Source: Bacillota bacterium
GTDB taxonomy: Bacteria; Bacillota; Dethiobacteria; Dethiobacterales; Dethiobacteraceae
Length of the DNA: 35,132 nucleotides
Direction of reading: 5' to 3'
NCBI GenBank assembly: GCA_012521405.1
Contig: JAAYMK010000061.1
Span: 1 to 35,132 of the forward strand
Part shown: piece after piece, positions 9,504 to 16,959 of the stretch
How positions within the stretch are numbered: the stretch's first letter is position 1
Layout of the letters: each line of letters starts with the position of its first letter
Made by a program: the position numbers and the translations under genes
The notes under the pieces: generated by a model
The model's input: the letters and a program-made list of their open reading frames with translations, nothing else
The model's database searches: none
What the model was told of the DNA's origin: nothing

Positions 9504-10385
9504 TCACACTTTGAGAAAACGACGCATGGATAACATACTTCCCAGGGCACCAATAGTTGCACCTAATAACAGCAATAACTTACTTAAATCCATCAAAATT
9601 TGCTCCGGTGCCACCAGCGGTAAAAAATAGAGATTCATTCTGGCCCAATTAAAAGCTTCTCCATAGGCATAAATTAAAATCAAGGAAGGAATTAACGCGC
9701 CGATTGTACCAAGAATAATCCCTTCAAAAATAAAGGGCCAGCGTATAAACCATTCTGTTGCCCCTACCCATTTCATAATCATAATTTCCTTGGCCCGGGC
9801 ATTAACGGTAAGTTTTATGGTATTGGCAATTAAAGCCATGGCCGTCCCGGCCAGCCCAATCATAAAAGCGAAGCCAACCCATTGAATTACATTGGTAGAA
9901 CGAAAAAGTTTATCAACAACTTCAGCGCCGTAATCAACGGCGGCAATACCGGGAATTTTTTTTATTTCCGCGGCAACGGCCGGTACGTCCTCCGGATTTA
10001 TGGTGCGAATTTCAAAGGAATCCCGTAAGGGGTTATGCTCTTGTTCATATCCTTCCATAAATTCGCCCAATTGTTCTTTTAATCTTTCCAGAGCTTCTTC
10101 TTTAGAAACAAAGCGGACTTCTTCCACTTGTGCAATTTGTATGAGCGATACACGTATTTTTTCCACTTCATCCGGCCTACAATTTTCATCTACCCGCGCA
10201 ATTATTTCCACTTGCTCTTTAATTTCGTTGGCAATATGCTCCACATTAAGATTTAAAAGAATAAATGAACCCAGTATGAGTAAAGTAATGGTAACTACGG
10301 AAATGGAGGCAAAACTCATCCAACCGTTGCGACCAATGCTGCAAAAAGCTTCTTTAATGTAGTAGAGAAAATTTCTAATGAGCAT
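9504..10385 (-). CDS. ftsX: Cell division ABC transporter permease-like protein FtsX
   Basis: FtsX forms the membrane part of the FtsEX complex, transmitting ATP hydrolysis to a periplasmic or extracellular hydrolase. I use ATG 10385 (MLIRNFLYYIKEA, 293 aa), the family's usual N-terminus; it overlaps the ftsE stop by 11 nt, and GGGGAG lies 12 nt upstream within ftsE. There is one N-terminal membrane segment (about 25-46), an extracellular domain (about 47-155, with EEALERLKEQLGE), and three C-terminal segments (FAFMIGLAGTAMALIA, GIILGTIGALIPSLILIYAY, LLLLLGATIGALGSML). The motif around AKEIMIMKWVGAT is typical of FtsX. The gene lies between ftsE and the M23 hydrolase. Confidence 0.95.
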   Translation of the reverse strand: MLIRNFLYYIKEAFCSIGRNGWMSFASISVVTITLLILGSFILLNLNVEHIANEIKEQVEIIARVDENCRPDEVEKIRVSLIQIAQVEEVRFVSKEEALERLKEQLGEFMEGYEQEHNPLRDSFEIRTINPEDVPAVAAEIKKIPGIAAVDYGAEVVDKLFRSTNVIQWVGFAFMIGLAGTAMALIANTIKLTVNARAKEIMIMKWVGATEWFIRWPFIFEGIILGTIGALIPSLILIYAYGEAFNWARMNLYFLPLVAPEQILMDLSKLLLLLGATIGALGSMLSMRRFLKV

Positions 10386-11064
10386 GCTGCTGATATACTC
10401 CCCTCTGCTCATCCCGGATGATTTTGCCCGCACTTAAAGTAATGACACGTTTTCTCATAGAGTCCACAATTTCTTTATCATGTGTAGCCATAATTACCGT
10501 TGCTCCACGCAGGTTAATTTCTTCTAACAGTTGGACTATTTCCCTGGAAGTCTCAGGATCCAAGTTCCCTGTTGGTTCATCGGCAATGATCAGAGAGGGC
10601 TTATTGACAATGGCACGGGCTAAACATACCCGCTGTTGCTCCCCTCCCGACAATTCACGTGCTTTTCTTTTTGCTTTCCCTGTCAGTTTAACCATTTCCA
10701 GCGCTTCCGGTACCTGCCGCCGGATTTGCCTTGGGGAAGCGCCCACCACCTGCATAGCAAAGGCCACATTCTCAAAAACAGTCCTGTTTTCTAAAAGACG
10801 AAAATCCTGAAAGACAACGCCGATTTTACGCCGGTAATAAGGCACTTCACGGCGGCGTAAACGGGTTATGTCTTTATTAAAGACACGGATACTACCTGAA
10901 GTGGGCAGAAATTCTCGTCCCATTAAACGTATTAAAGTGGACTTTCCAGCACCGCTGGCACCTACAACAAAAACAAATTCACTGCGCTCAATGGTAAGAT
11001 TTATATCTTTAAGTGCTTTCACACCATTGGGATAGACCATGTTCAGATTCTGAATTTCAATCAT
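10375..11064 (-). CDS. ftsE: Cell division ATP-binding protein FtsE
   Basis: FtsE is the cytoplasmic ATPase partner of FtsX. The 229-aa protein shows Walker A GASGAGKST, Q-loop VFQDFRLL, the ABC signature LSGGEQQR, and Walker B LIIADEPTGNLDP followed by the switch histidine (MATHD). The start is either ATG 11064 (used here; MIEIQNL fits the family) or TTG 11070. AGGAGG is 11 nt from the ATG and 5 nt from the TTG, so neither is ideal. It is the first gene of ftsE-ftsX-hydrolase. The 247-nt region upstream is AT-rich without a convincing -35/-10 pair. Confidence 0.96.
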   Translation of the reverse strand: MIEIQNLNMVYPNGVKALKDINLTIERSEFVFVVGASGAGKSTLIRLMGREFLPTSGSIRVFNKDITRLRRREVPYYRRKIGVVFQDFRLLENRTVFENVAFAMQVVGASPRQIRRQVPEALEMVKLTGKAKRKARELSGGEQQRVCLARAIVNKPSLIIADEPTGNLDPETSREIVQLLEEINLRGATVIMATHDKEIVDSMRKRVITLSAGKIIRDEQRGVYQQHAH

Positions 11065-11144
11065 TTGCAATAGGTCCTCCTGTCAGCACCCTACGCGTTA
11101 AATTAACATAAACTTACAAAATTGTTGTGAGTACTTAACATAAA

Positions 11145-11151
11145 TTCGACA
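11145..11151 (-). promoter_or_regulatory. Possible Spo0A box upstream of ftsE
   Basis: The minus strand reads TGTCGAA, the core of the Spo0A-binding box, about 80 nt before the ftsE start. A 7-mer can occur by chance; only its location in the regulatory gap of a division operon makes it worth listing. Two copies of TTTATGTTAA also occur between this site and the gene. Confidence 0.2.
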
Positions 11152-11272
11152 GTTATTAAGAAAAACCTTTTGTTTTTTGTACTTTTTTTAAAACATTTTT
11201 TTCCCTGCCGGATTTTACTCTTTTAATATCCAAATAGTACCAATGCTAAAGAAATATTCTCTTTAAAATCTA

Positions 11273-11296
11273 AAAGCCCACCGTTTGGTGAGCTTT
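11273..11296 (-). terminator. Terminator of the pyr operon
   Basis: The arms AAAGC-CACC / GGTG-GCTTT pair with a single mismatch around a 4-nt loop (11283-11286). On the minus strand the 3' arm runs into TTTTAGATTTT. It lies 16 nt after the pyrE stop. Confidence 0.65.
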
Positions 11297-11311
11297 ACAA
11301 AATTTCGCTTT

Positions 11312-11887
11312 TTATTTGCGGCTACCCGGCTTAACCACAGGGATTCCTTTTTGGCAAAGGGGACAAGTCTCCGGTTCGTAGGAATTAATCTCTAAACGCA
11401 TGAGAGCATGAAAAGGAACGCCAAAATCTACTTTGCCGTTGCTCCGGTCCACCAGCGCACCAACTCCGCACACTTCACCGCCCCATTGCTCAACCACTTT
11501 TATTACCTCCCGCACTGATCCTCCCGTGGTAACCACGTCTTCCAGCACCAAAACCCGTTTTTGAGGTTTAATTTGAAAGCCGCGACGCAAGGTCATAGTA
11601 CCGTCAGTATCCCGTTCTGTAAACAAACCGCATACATTTAAAGCCCTGGCTGTTTCATACGCAATTACCACGCCCCCTAACGCCGGGCCGATACAAAGGT
11701 CCGGTTGCAAAGGCTTAAATTTTTCTGCCAGTGCGCGGCAGATTTCTTCAGCGTAACGGGGATATTGAAACACCCGGGCACACTGTATGTATTGGTCGCT
11801 ATGAAGTCCTGATGAGAGTAAAAAATGTCCCTGCAGCAAAGCACCGGTTTCCTGCAAGATTTCCTTCACTCTTACTTCTGAAATCAT
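11312..11887 (-). CDS. pyrE: Orotate phosphoribosyltransferase
   Basis: PyrE joins orotate to PRPP to give orotidine 5'-monophosphate. The 191-aa protein has the type I phosphoribosyltransferase PRPP loop (VLVLEDVVTTGGSV) and the GPALGGVVIAYETA segment. A C-terminal CPLC pair (ETCPLCQKG) may bind metal and occurs in some clostridial PyrE proteins. The ATG at 11887 has GGGAGG at a spacing of 8. It is the last gene of pyrC-K-D-F-E, 20 nt after pyrF. Confidence 0.96.
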   Translation of the reverse strand: MISEVRVKEILQETGALLQGHFLLSSGLHSDQYIQCARVFQYPRYAEEICRALAEKFKPLQPDLCIGPALGGVVIAYETARALNVCGLFTERDTDGTMTLRRGFQIKPQKRVLVLEDVVTTGGSVREVIKVVEQWGGEVCGVGALVDRSNGKVDFGVPFHALMRLEINSYEPETCPLCQKGIPVVKPGSRK

Positions 11888-11907
11888 CTTTTGTGCCTCC
11901 CACTATT

Positions 11908-12618
11908 TCACTTTGTTACTTCAGCCAAAAGTTTTTTCGCCGCTTCCCGGGGGTCTGCAGCCGCAGTTAAAGGACGCCCGATTACCAAATAATCTGCTCC
12001 GGCAGCAAGAGCCTGTCCGGGAGTCACGATGCGTTTTTGATCATCTCCGGCCGCCCAGAGGGGCCTGATCCCCGGCGTAACAATGATAAAATCCTCGCCA
12101 CAAGCAGCACGAATCCAAGGTACTTCCTGGGCTGAAGCCACCACGCCGTCTAAACCGGCTTCTTGTGCCAGGCGCGCCAATGCCGCCACCTGCTCTGGCA
12201 AAGAACGCGCCACACCCAGTTCACCCTGCAGCTCCTCCTCTGTAAGGGAAGTTAACACAGTCACACCAAGCAGGATAGGCGGTGCAATACCTAAAGCTGC
12301 AGCTTTTTCCCGTGCTGCTTTTTGTGCCGCAAACATCATTTTTTTTCCACCGCCGGCATGGACGTTAAACATAAAAGCTCCCGTCTCCACGGCAGCAGCA
12401 GCCGCCTGTGCCACTGTATTAGGTATATCGTGAAATTTCAAATCCAAAAAAACTTTAACTCCCGACTCCACCAGTTTGGACACAATACCGGGACCCGCCC
12501 GGTGAAAAAGCTGTAAACCTACTTTAAATGCTCCCACATACGCTTTCAACGCTTCCGTTAATGCCAGCGCCTCCTGCTCGCTATCCACATCCAAAGCCAC
12601 AATGATTTTTTCCTGCAC
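11908..12618 (-). CDS. pyrF: Orotidine 5'-phosphate decarboxylase
   Basis: PyrF decarboxylates OMP to UMP, the last step of the pathway. The catalytic DxKxxD motif is visible as DLKFHDIPNT, and the phosphate loop region as VTPGIRPLWA and DYLVIGRPLT. I start at GTG 12618 (236 aa, VQEKIIVALDVD), which has AAGGAGG at a spacing of 7. The frame is open further upstream, but that would overlap pyrD and lacks a ribosome binding site. The length fits the short group I family. It lies 13 nt downstream of pyrD. Confidence 0.96.
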   Translation of the reverse strand: MQEKIIVALDVDSEQEALALTEALKAYVGAFKVGLQLFHRAGPGIVSKLVESGVKVFLDLKFHDIPNTVAQAAAAAVETGAFMFNVHAGGGKKMMFAAQKAAREKAAALGIAPPILLGVTVLTSLTEEELQGELGVARSLPEQVAALARLAQEAGLDGVVASAQEVPWIRAACGEDFIIVTPGIRPLWAAGDDQKRIVTPGQALAAGADYLVIGRPLTAAADPREAAKKLLAEVTK

Positions 12619-12631
12619 AAATTTACCTCCT

Positions 12632-13555
12632 TCACCTATCTCCTTGTGTGCGGGCAAGACCAATAATCTCCCGGACGCTTTGGAAACCATGACGGGTAAG
12701 ATAATTTTCAATACCATTAATTACTTCCGGACAAACTGTCGGATTGCGGAAATTTGCCGCGCCGATGGCAACGGCAGTAGCTCCGGCCAGCAAAAACTCC
12801 ACTGCGTCTTTGGCATTACTGATCCCGCCCATACCAATGACCGGAATCTTGAGGGCTTCACTAACCTGCCAAACCATCCGCAAAGCCACAGGTTTGACGG
12901 CAGGACCCGATAACCCGCCGGTTATATTGGCCAGCACCGGTCGCCTTCGCTCCACATCTATTGCCATCCCTAAAAGGGTATTAATCAAAGACACTGCATC
13001 GGCCCCGGCAACTTCCACCGCTTTAGCCACGTCCACAATATCGGTAACATTGGGCGACAGTTTGACGATTAATGTTTTTTGCGTGGCCGGTCGCAGAGCC
13101 GCCACCAGTTTGGCCGCCGTGTCCGGATCAGTACCGAAAGCCATCCCGCCTGCTTTAACATTGGGACAGGAAATATTAATTTCATAAGCGGAAACAGTCT
13201 TTTCCCGCTCCAAAACTTCAATGACCTGTAAATATTCCTCCACGGTATTTCCCGCCACATTAACAATAACAGGGGTTTTATACGCCTGCAAACGGCGGAT
13301 TTTTACACATGCTGCCTCCACACCGGGATTTTGCAGGCCGATGGCATTAAGCATCCCCGCCGGGGTTTCCGTAATCCGCACCGGTGGATTGCCTGTACGC
13401 GGGGTGGCCGTAGTGCCGGTGACAACAATCGCCCCTAAACATGACAGGTCATAAAAGGAAGCATATTCTTCACCATAACCAAAACAACCCGAGGCAGGCA
13501 TTACCGGATTTTTTAAAAGTAAATTGCCGATTTTCACCGTTAAATCAGGAGCCAA
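12632..13555 (-). CDS. pyrD: Dihydroorotate dehydrogenase, class 1B catalytic subunit
   Basis: PyrD oxidises dihydroorotate to orotate with FMN; class 1B enzymes pass electrons through PyrK to NAD+. The class 1 catalytic cysteine is visible in NISCPNVK, with [10 protein letters not shown] and the FMN phosphate region [20 protein letters not shown]. The best start is TTG 13555 (307 aa, [10 protein letters not shown]), with GGAGGAGG at a spacing of about 9. This overlaps the pyrK stop by 11 nt, consistent with coupled expression of the two subunits. Use of a rare TTG start is inferred from spacing and family length. Confidence 0.95.
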   Translation of the reverse strand: MAPDLTVKIGNLLLKNPVMPASGCFGYGEEYASFYDLSCLGAIVVTGTTATPRTGNPPVRITETPAGMLNAIGLQNPGVEAACVKIRRLQAYKTPVIVNVAGNTVEEYLQVIEVLEREKTVSAYEINISCPNVKAGGMAFGTDPDTAAKLVAALRPATQKTLIVKLSPNVTDIVDVAKAVEVAGADAVSLINTLLGMAIDVERRRPVLANITGGLSGPAVKPVALRMVWQVSEALKIPVIGMGGISNAKDAVEFLLAGATAVAIGAANFRNPTVCPEVINGIENYLTRHGFQSVREIIGLARTQGDR

Positions 13556-14309
13556 AACGAAATACCTCCTCCGCGGCAAAAACAGGTCCGTCGGCACAAA
13601 CACGACGATAATTGCCGTCCGCAGTAGCTACGACACAACCAAGACATGCCCCCACACCGCACGCCATTTGTGCTTCCAAAGAAACGAAACAGGGTAATTT
13701 TTTTTCTGCCGCCGTTTGGGCCACAGCGCGTAGCATGGCATTGGGGCCGCAAGCAAAGATCTCAGCTTCATTTTCCCCTAAAATTTGCGGCAGTAAATCC
13801 GTTACCAGACCTTTTGTGCCCGCTGTCCCGTCTTCTGTAATCAGATAGAACTCCCGCGCCAAAGACCTGTACTCATCTTCCAAAACAATTTGTGCCGCCG
13901 TTTTCGCCCCATACAAAAAGATGACATCTTTACCTTCTGCTCGCAGCATACGCATTAAATAGTAAAGTGGAGCGGCACCGATACCTCCGGCAACAAGCAC
14001 TGCCTGCCGCCTTTTTGTTGGCGGGAACCCCTTGCCAAGGGGACCCACCACAGATAAAATTGACCCTCTTTGTTTTTGGGCAAGGAGGCGTGTACCGTGG
14101 CCCACCACACGATATAAAAGTGACAATGTGGTTTTTGTGCAGTTGTGCACCGAAAACGGTCTGTTTAAAAATGGTTCCCAAGTCGGCCCCAGGCCTACCT
14201 GCACAAACTGCCCCGGTTTGGCGCCTATGCCCCCGGCAAGGGTAAGGCGGAAAATTTCTTCTGTAAGTTGTGTATGTTCAAGTATTTCCATTTGTCTTTT
14301 TTGCATCAT
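13545..14309 (-). CDS. pyrK: Dihydroorotate dehydrogenase electron transfer subunit PyrK
   Basis: PyrK is the FAD and [2Fe-2S] subunit that links PyrD to NAD+. The 254-aa protein shows the ferredoxin-reductase fold with FAD site (RPFSVHN), the NAD-binding segment [13 protein letters not shown], and a C-terminal [2Fe-2S] cysteine set in [12 protein letters not shown] plus a later RRVCADGP. The ATG at 14309 is followed by a second ATG; GGGAG precedes it at normal spacing. It starts 14 nt after pyrC and overlaps pyrD. Confidence 0.95.
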   Translation of the reverse strand: MMQKRQMEILEHTQLTEEIFRLTLAGGIGAKPGQFVQVGLGPTWEPFLNRPFSVHNCTKTTLSLLYRVVGHGTRLLAQKQRGSILSVVGPLGKGFPPTKRRQAVLVAGGIGAAPLYYLMRMLRAEGKDVIFLYGAKTAAQIVLEDEYRSLAREFYLITEDGTAGTKGLVTDLLPQILGENEAEIFACGPNAMLRAVAQTAAEKKLPCFVSLEAQMACGVGACLGCVVATADGNYRRVCADGPVFAAEEVFRFGS

Positions 14310-14323
14310 CTTAACTCCCTAAA

Positions 14324-15613
14324 CTATTTTACAATTTTACCCTCTTGCATGATAATTTTTCCTCCCACCATGGTCAAGACCGGCACGCCATTGACTTGCC
14401 AACCATGAAAGGGCGTATTTTTACCTTTGGAATAAAAACGCTCCTTATCAATAATCATTTCCCGCTTTAAGTCAAATACGGCCAAATCGGCCGGACTTCC
14501 CGGTTTGAGCGTTCCGTAGGGCAGAGCAAAAATTTTTGCCGGACCGCAAGACATTCTTTCCACTAAAGTTTCAAGCTTTATAATTCCTGGTTTTACTAGA
14601 TAAGTGTACAGCAAGGGAAAGGCAGTTTCCAGTCCCACCACCCCAAAAGGAGCTTGTGTAAAATAGCGCTCTTTTTCCTCCCTAGTGTGGGGGGCATGAT
14701 CTGTGGCCACAATATCAATGGTTCCGTCTACCAAAGCTTGGCAAAGCGCTCTCCGATCAGTTTCTGAGCGCAGGGGAGGTTTCATTTTCGCCAAGGTATT
14801 ATAACCGTCCACAGCCGTTTCCGTTAATAGTAAATGGTGCGGTGTTACTTCTGCCGTTACCTTTACCCCCCATGCCTTGGCCAGCCTGATCAACTCTATA
14901 GAATCTGCACAGGACACATGCATAATATGGAGATGTGCTCCTGTTTCCCTGGCCAAAAGCAAATCACGCGCCAGCATTACCGTTTCGGAGGTAACTGGTA
15001 TAGCGGCAACCTCCAATTTTTTCGCAATTTCCCCGTTATGGATCTGCCCTTCACCGGCCAGGCTTTCATCCTCACAATGCTCCAAAAAGGGAATACCGCA
15101 TTGTTTACACTGCCGCAAAATTTCCCGTAAAATACCAGCATTTTGCACACCCCGCCCGTCATCGGTAACAGCAAAGGCGCCGCTTTTAACCATGGCGGCA
15201 ATCCCTGTGGGCTCATTCCCTAAAGAGCCTTTTGTCGCAGCACCTACCGGCAAAACGCGGACAAGACCGGCTTTTTGAGCAAGGGCGGCAACCTGTTTAA
15301 TTTTTTCCGCATTATCAATAACGGGATTTGTGTTGGGTAAAGCAGTGATACAAGTGTAACCTCCGGCGGCGGCAGCACAACTTCCCGTGAAAACGGTTTC
15401 TTTTTCCTCGCCTCCCGGTTCCCGCAAATGAGTATGTAAATCGATGAGGCCGGGCACGATGGTCAAACCGTCAAGACTAATGACCTTCCTGCCTCGCGTC
15501 TCAATTTTTTTTGCAATTTCCACAACGCAACCGTCTTTGAGATAAAGATCGTAGCGCCCATGCAGTCCCTGGCTGGGGTCAACCACCGTCCCCCCTTGTA
15601 GCACTAACTCCAC
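14324..15613 (-). CDS. pyrC: Dihydroorotase
   Basis: PyrC cyclises carbamoyl-aspartate to dihydroorotate. The metal-binding motif DLHTHLREPG and the later ATDHAPHT and HCEDESL segments identify a class I dihydroorotase. GTG 15613 (429 aa) has AAAGGAAGG about 5 nt upstream and gives the family's usual N-terminus; ATG 15637 (MLEERKVKVE) is an alternative with only a weak AGGT. This is the first gene of the operon here. Neither pyrB nor pyrR precedes it, and I see no PyrR-type attenuator in the 160 nt upstream. Confidence 0.95.
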   Translation of the reverse strand: MELVLQGGTVVDPSQGLHGRYDLYLKDGCVVEIAKKIETRGRKVISLDGLTIVPGLIDLHTHLREPGGEEKETVFTGSCAAAAGGYTCITALPNTNPVIDNAEKIKQVAALAQKAGLVRVLPVGAATKGSLGNEPTGIAAMVKSGAFAVTDDGRGVQNAGILREILRQCKQCGIPFLEHCEDESLAGEGQIHNGEIAKKLEVAAIPVTSETVMLARDLLLARETGAHLHIMHVSCADSIELIRLAKAWGVKVTAEVTPHHLLLTETAVDGYNTLAKMKPPLRSETDRRALCQALVDGTIDIVATDHAPHTREEKERYFTQAPFGVVGLETAFPLLYTYLVKPGIIKLETLVERMSCGPAKIFALPYGTLKPGSPADLAVFDLKREMIIDKERFYSKGKNTPFHGWQVNGVPVLTMVGGKIIMQEGKIVK

Positions 15614-15740
15614 TTTAACCTTCCTTTCTTCTAGCATGTACCTAAATTAGCTTTTATTTTCCTCAAATTCCGTAACTAGTTCGTCACCACAACGGTTTTA
15701 TCCTTTTTCTTTTTTTCGCCGCCACTTCCTGCAAACAGTA

Positions 15741-15772
15741 AAGCGGACGAAAGCTATTGCTTTTGTCCGCTT
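15741..15772 (-). terminator. Hairpin terminator after the 147-aa gene
   Basis: A 14-bp inverted repeat (15741-15754 with 15759-15772; one G-T pair) has a 4-nt loop. It starts 6 nt after the stop of the gene at 15778. The T tract after the 3' arm on the minus strand is short (CTTTACTGTTT), so termination strength is uncertain. Confidence 0.65.
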
Positions 15773-15777
15773 ACTTG

Positions 15778-16221
15778 CTAGATTCCCGGCAGCTGAATTT
15801 TCCTGCCGGTTTTACTTTTGCGTAAAAGTGGATGAAAAAATACTTCGTGATTTACCCTCCATAAATTATCTTTATACTTTAGCCCTAATTTCATGCAATG
15901 TTCGGGAAAACGTTCATAACGCAACAGTTCCGCCACCTGGTGGTAGAAATCATAGCCCTTGGGCGTAAGCTCCAGCAGCTTCTCCTGTAGCAATCCTCCC
16001 CGACGTAGGTCATTTAGATATCCTTGGATATCAAAACTGTGTACGCCGGTATTACTTTTATAAAAAGTATAATGAATACCGGGGCGCTGAAATGGAGAAC
16101 TGCTGACAATGGCCAGAAAAAGAAAATTATGTAAAGTACGTACCCGGTCAAAGGGAAAAGAAGCAATGAGTTTGATCAGCAAAATATGATGTAACGTATA
16201 AGTTAATGAATAGACGCTCAT
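15778..16221 (-). CDS. Unknown 147-aa protein, winged-helix-like
   Basis: I do not recognise a named family with confidence. The start at 16221 (MSVYSLTYTLHHILL) has AAGGGGCAGAG upstream; the longer frame to 16308 would run through the preceding gap. The pattern FYKSNTGVHSFDIQGYLND, followed by LRRGGLLQ and LELTPKGYDFYHQ, looks like the YwgA/DUF4065 type of small winged-helix domain, in which a tyrosine-rich strand precedes a recognition helix and an LT-KG turn. The C-terminus is basic (LRKSKTGRKIQLPG). It lies 95 nt downstream of the ComK-like gene's terminator and ends in its own hairpin. A DNA-binding role is inference. Confidence 0.6.
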   Translation of the reverse strand: MSVYSLTYTLHHILLIKLIASFPFDRVRTLHNFLFLAIVSSSPFQRPGIHYTFYKSNTGVHSFDIQGYLNDLRRGGLLQEKLLELTPKGYDFYHQVAELLRYERFPEHCMKLGLKYKDNLWRVNHEVFFHPLLRKSKTGRKIQLPGI

Positions 16222-16316
16222 CTCTCTGCCCCTTAACGCAAATAAAATACTACGCTCATTTTGCACGGAAATGTAGCAAATTATGCTGGTTAGGTTTGCC
16301 AGGGGCAATAATTATG

Positions 16317-16352
16317 AAAAAACGCGCTTTGTCAACAACGTAAGCGCGTTTT
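16317..16352 (-). terminator. Terminator after the ComK-like gene
   Basis: A perfect 11-bp inverted repeat AAAACGCGCTT/AAGCGCGTTTT (16319-16329 with 16342-16352) has a 12-nt loop. On the minus strand it ends in a T6 tract. The 5' arm overlaps the stop codon of the gene at 16351. Confidence 0.88.
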
Positions 16353-16878
16353 ATTGCCGGTCCTTGCTCATAGTTTTTTGCATTAACTCCACATTGGCTT
16401 CATGATCCATCAACTGAATATACTGTTCCAAAAGATAAGCTTCCAGTTTGCGCGCCTTACGCAAATGGCTGCATGTGGCACGATAAGATTGTATAATAGG
16501 CAACTTATGTCCGCCTTCCAAAAGCAAAAGACATGATGGCGGGGATGAAATCACATCCTGCACGGAACGGAGACGAAAATAACCATAAGCTGGATCTCCT
16601 GGGACAAGAGGTTTACGTGCTTTCAGAGGCACAAACAGTAAAAAAGGAGTAAGAACCAAAGGAATTAAATTTTTACTACCAATGACGGGTCCGTAGCGCC
16701 GCCTGGCTTCTTGGAGATTTACAGCAAATGTTTTGGCTAAATTTTTTATAAAGGAACGAAAACTGCACTGAAGCCAATGGATAGAACCGTCACGATAATA
16801 GATTTTTACACTGTGGCCGGCCCCACTTTGGTAATCCGGTATAAATGCGGCAATTTGTATGATTTCATGTGCTTCCAA
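16351..16878 (-). CDS. ComK-like protein (possible competence-regulator fold)
   Basis: The 175-aa protein resembles ComK in length and in the order of motifs. A basic N-terminal half with CSFRSFIKN is followed by GSKNLIPLVLTPFLLFVPL (compare the ComK KPPIMVDP...IFLFPT region). Next come AYGYFRLRSVQDV (ComK CGWISHVHV), a hydrophobic strand then GGHKLPI (ComK NGKTMELPISYN), and a C-terminal helix RKARKLEAYLLEQY. ComK binds AT-boxes and activates DNA-uptake genes in bacilli. I judge homology by eye only. The start is TTG 16878 with AAGGGGG at a spacing of 7; that ribosome binding site lies in the 3' arm of the adjacent hairpin. No com genes are nearby. Confidence 0.55.
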   Translation of the reverse strand: MEAHEIIQIAAFIPDYQSGAGHSVKIYYRDGSIHWLQCSFRSFIKNLAKTFAVNLQEARRRYGPVIGSKNLIPLVLTPFLLFVPLKARKPLVPGDPAYGYFRLRSVQDVISSPPSCLLLLEGGHKLPIIQSYRATCSHLRKARKLEAYLLEQYIQLMDHEANVELMQKTMSKDRQ

Positions 16879-16880
16879 GT

Positions 16881-16916
16881 AAAAACCCCCTTACCTTATT
16901 ATGTAAGGAGGTTTTT
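16881..16916 (-). terminator. Hairpin: terminator of the TPR gene and/or RBS-sequestering element
   Basis: The arms 16881-16894 and 16903-16916 pair with a single C-A mismatch (on the minus strand AAAAACCTCCTTAC with GTAAGGGGGTTTTT) around an 8-nt loop. The 3' arm holds AAGGGGG, the ribosome binding site of the ComK-like gene, and ends 2 nt before its TTG start. On the minus strand it also has a GC-containing stem and a T5 tail as a terminator would, 44 nt after the upstream gene's stop. Confidence 0.75.
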
Positions 16917-16959
16917 GAACATTATATGCATCGTTCTTTTATTCTGTGCCTACATCAGC

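Noticed and set aside
12619-12717. N-terminal extension of PyrF
   Set aside because: It overlaps pyrD, has no ribosome binding site, and GTG 12618 gives the normal protein.
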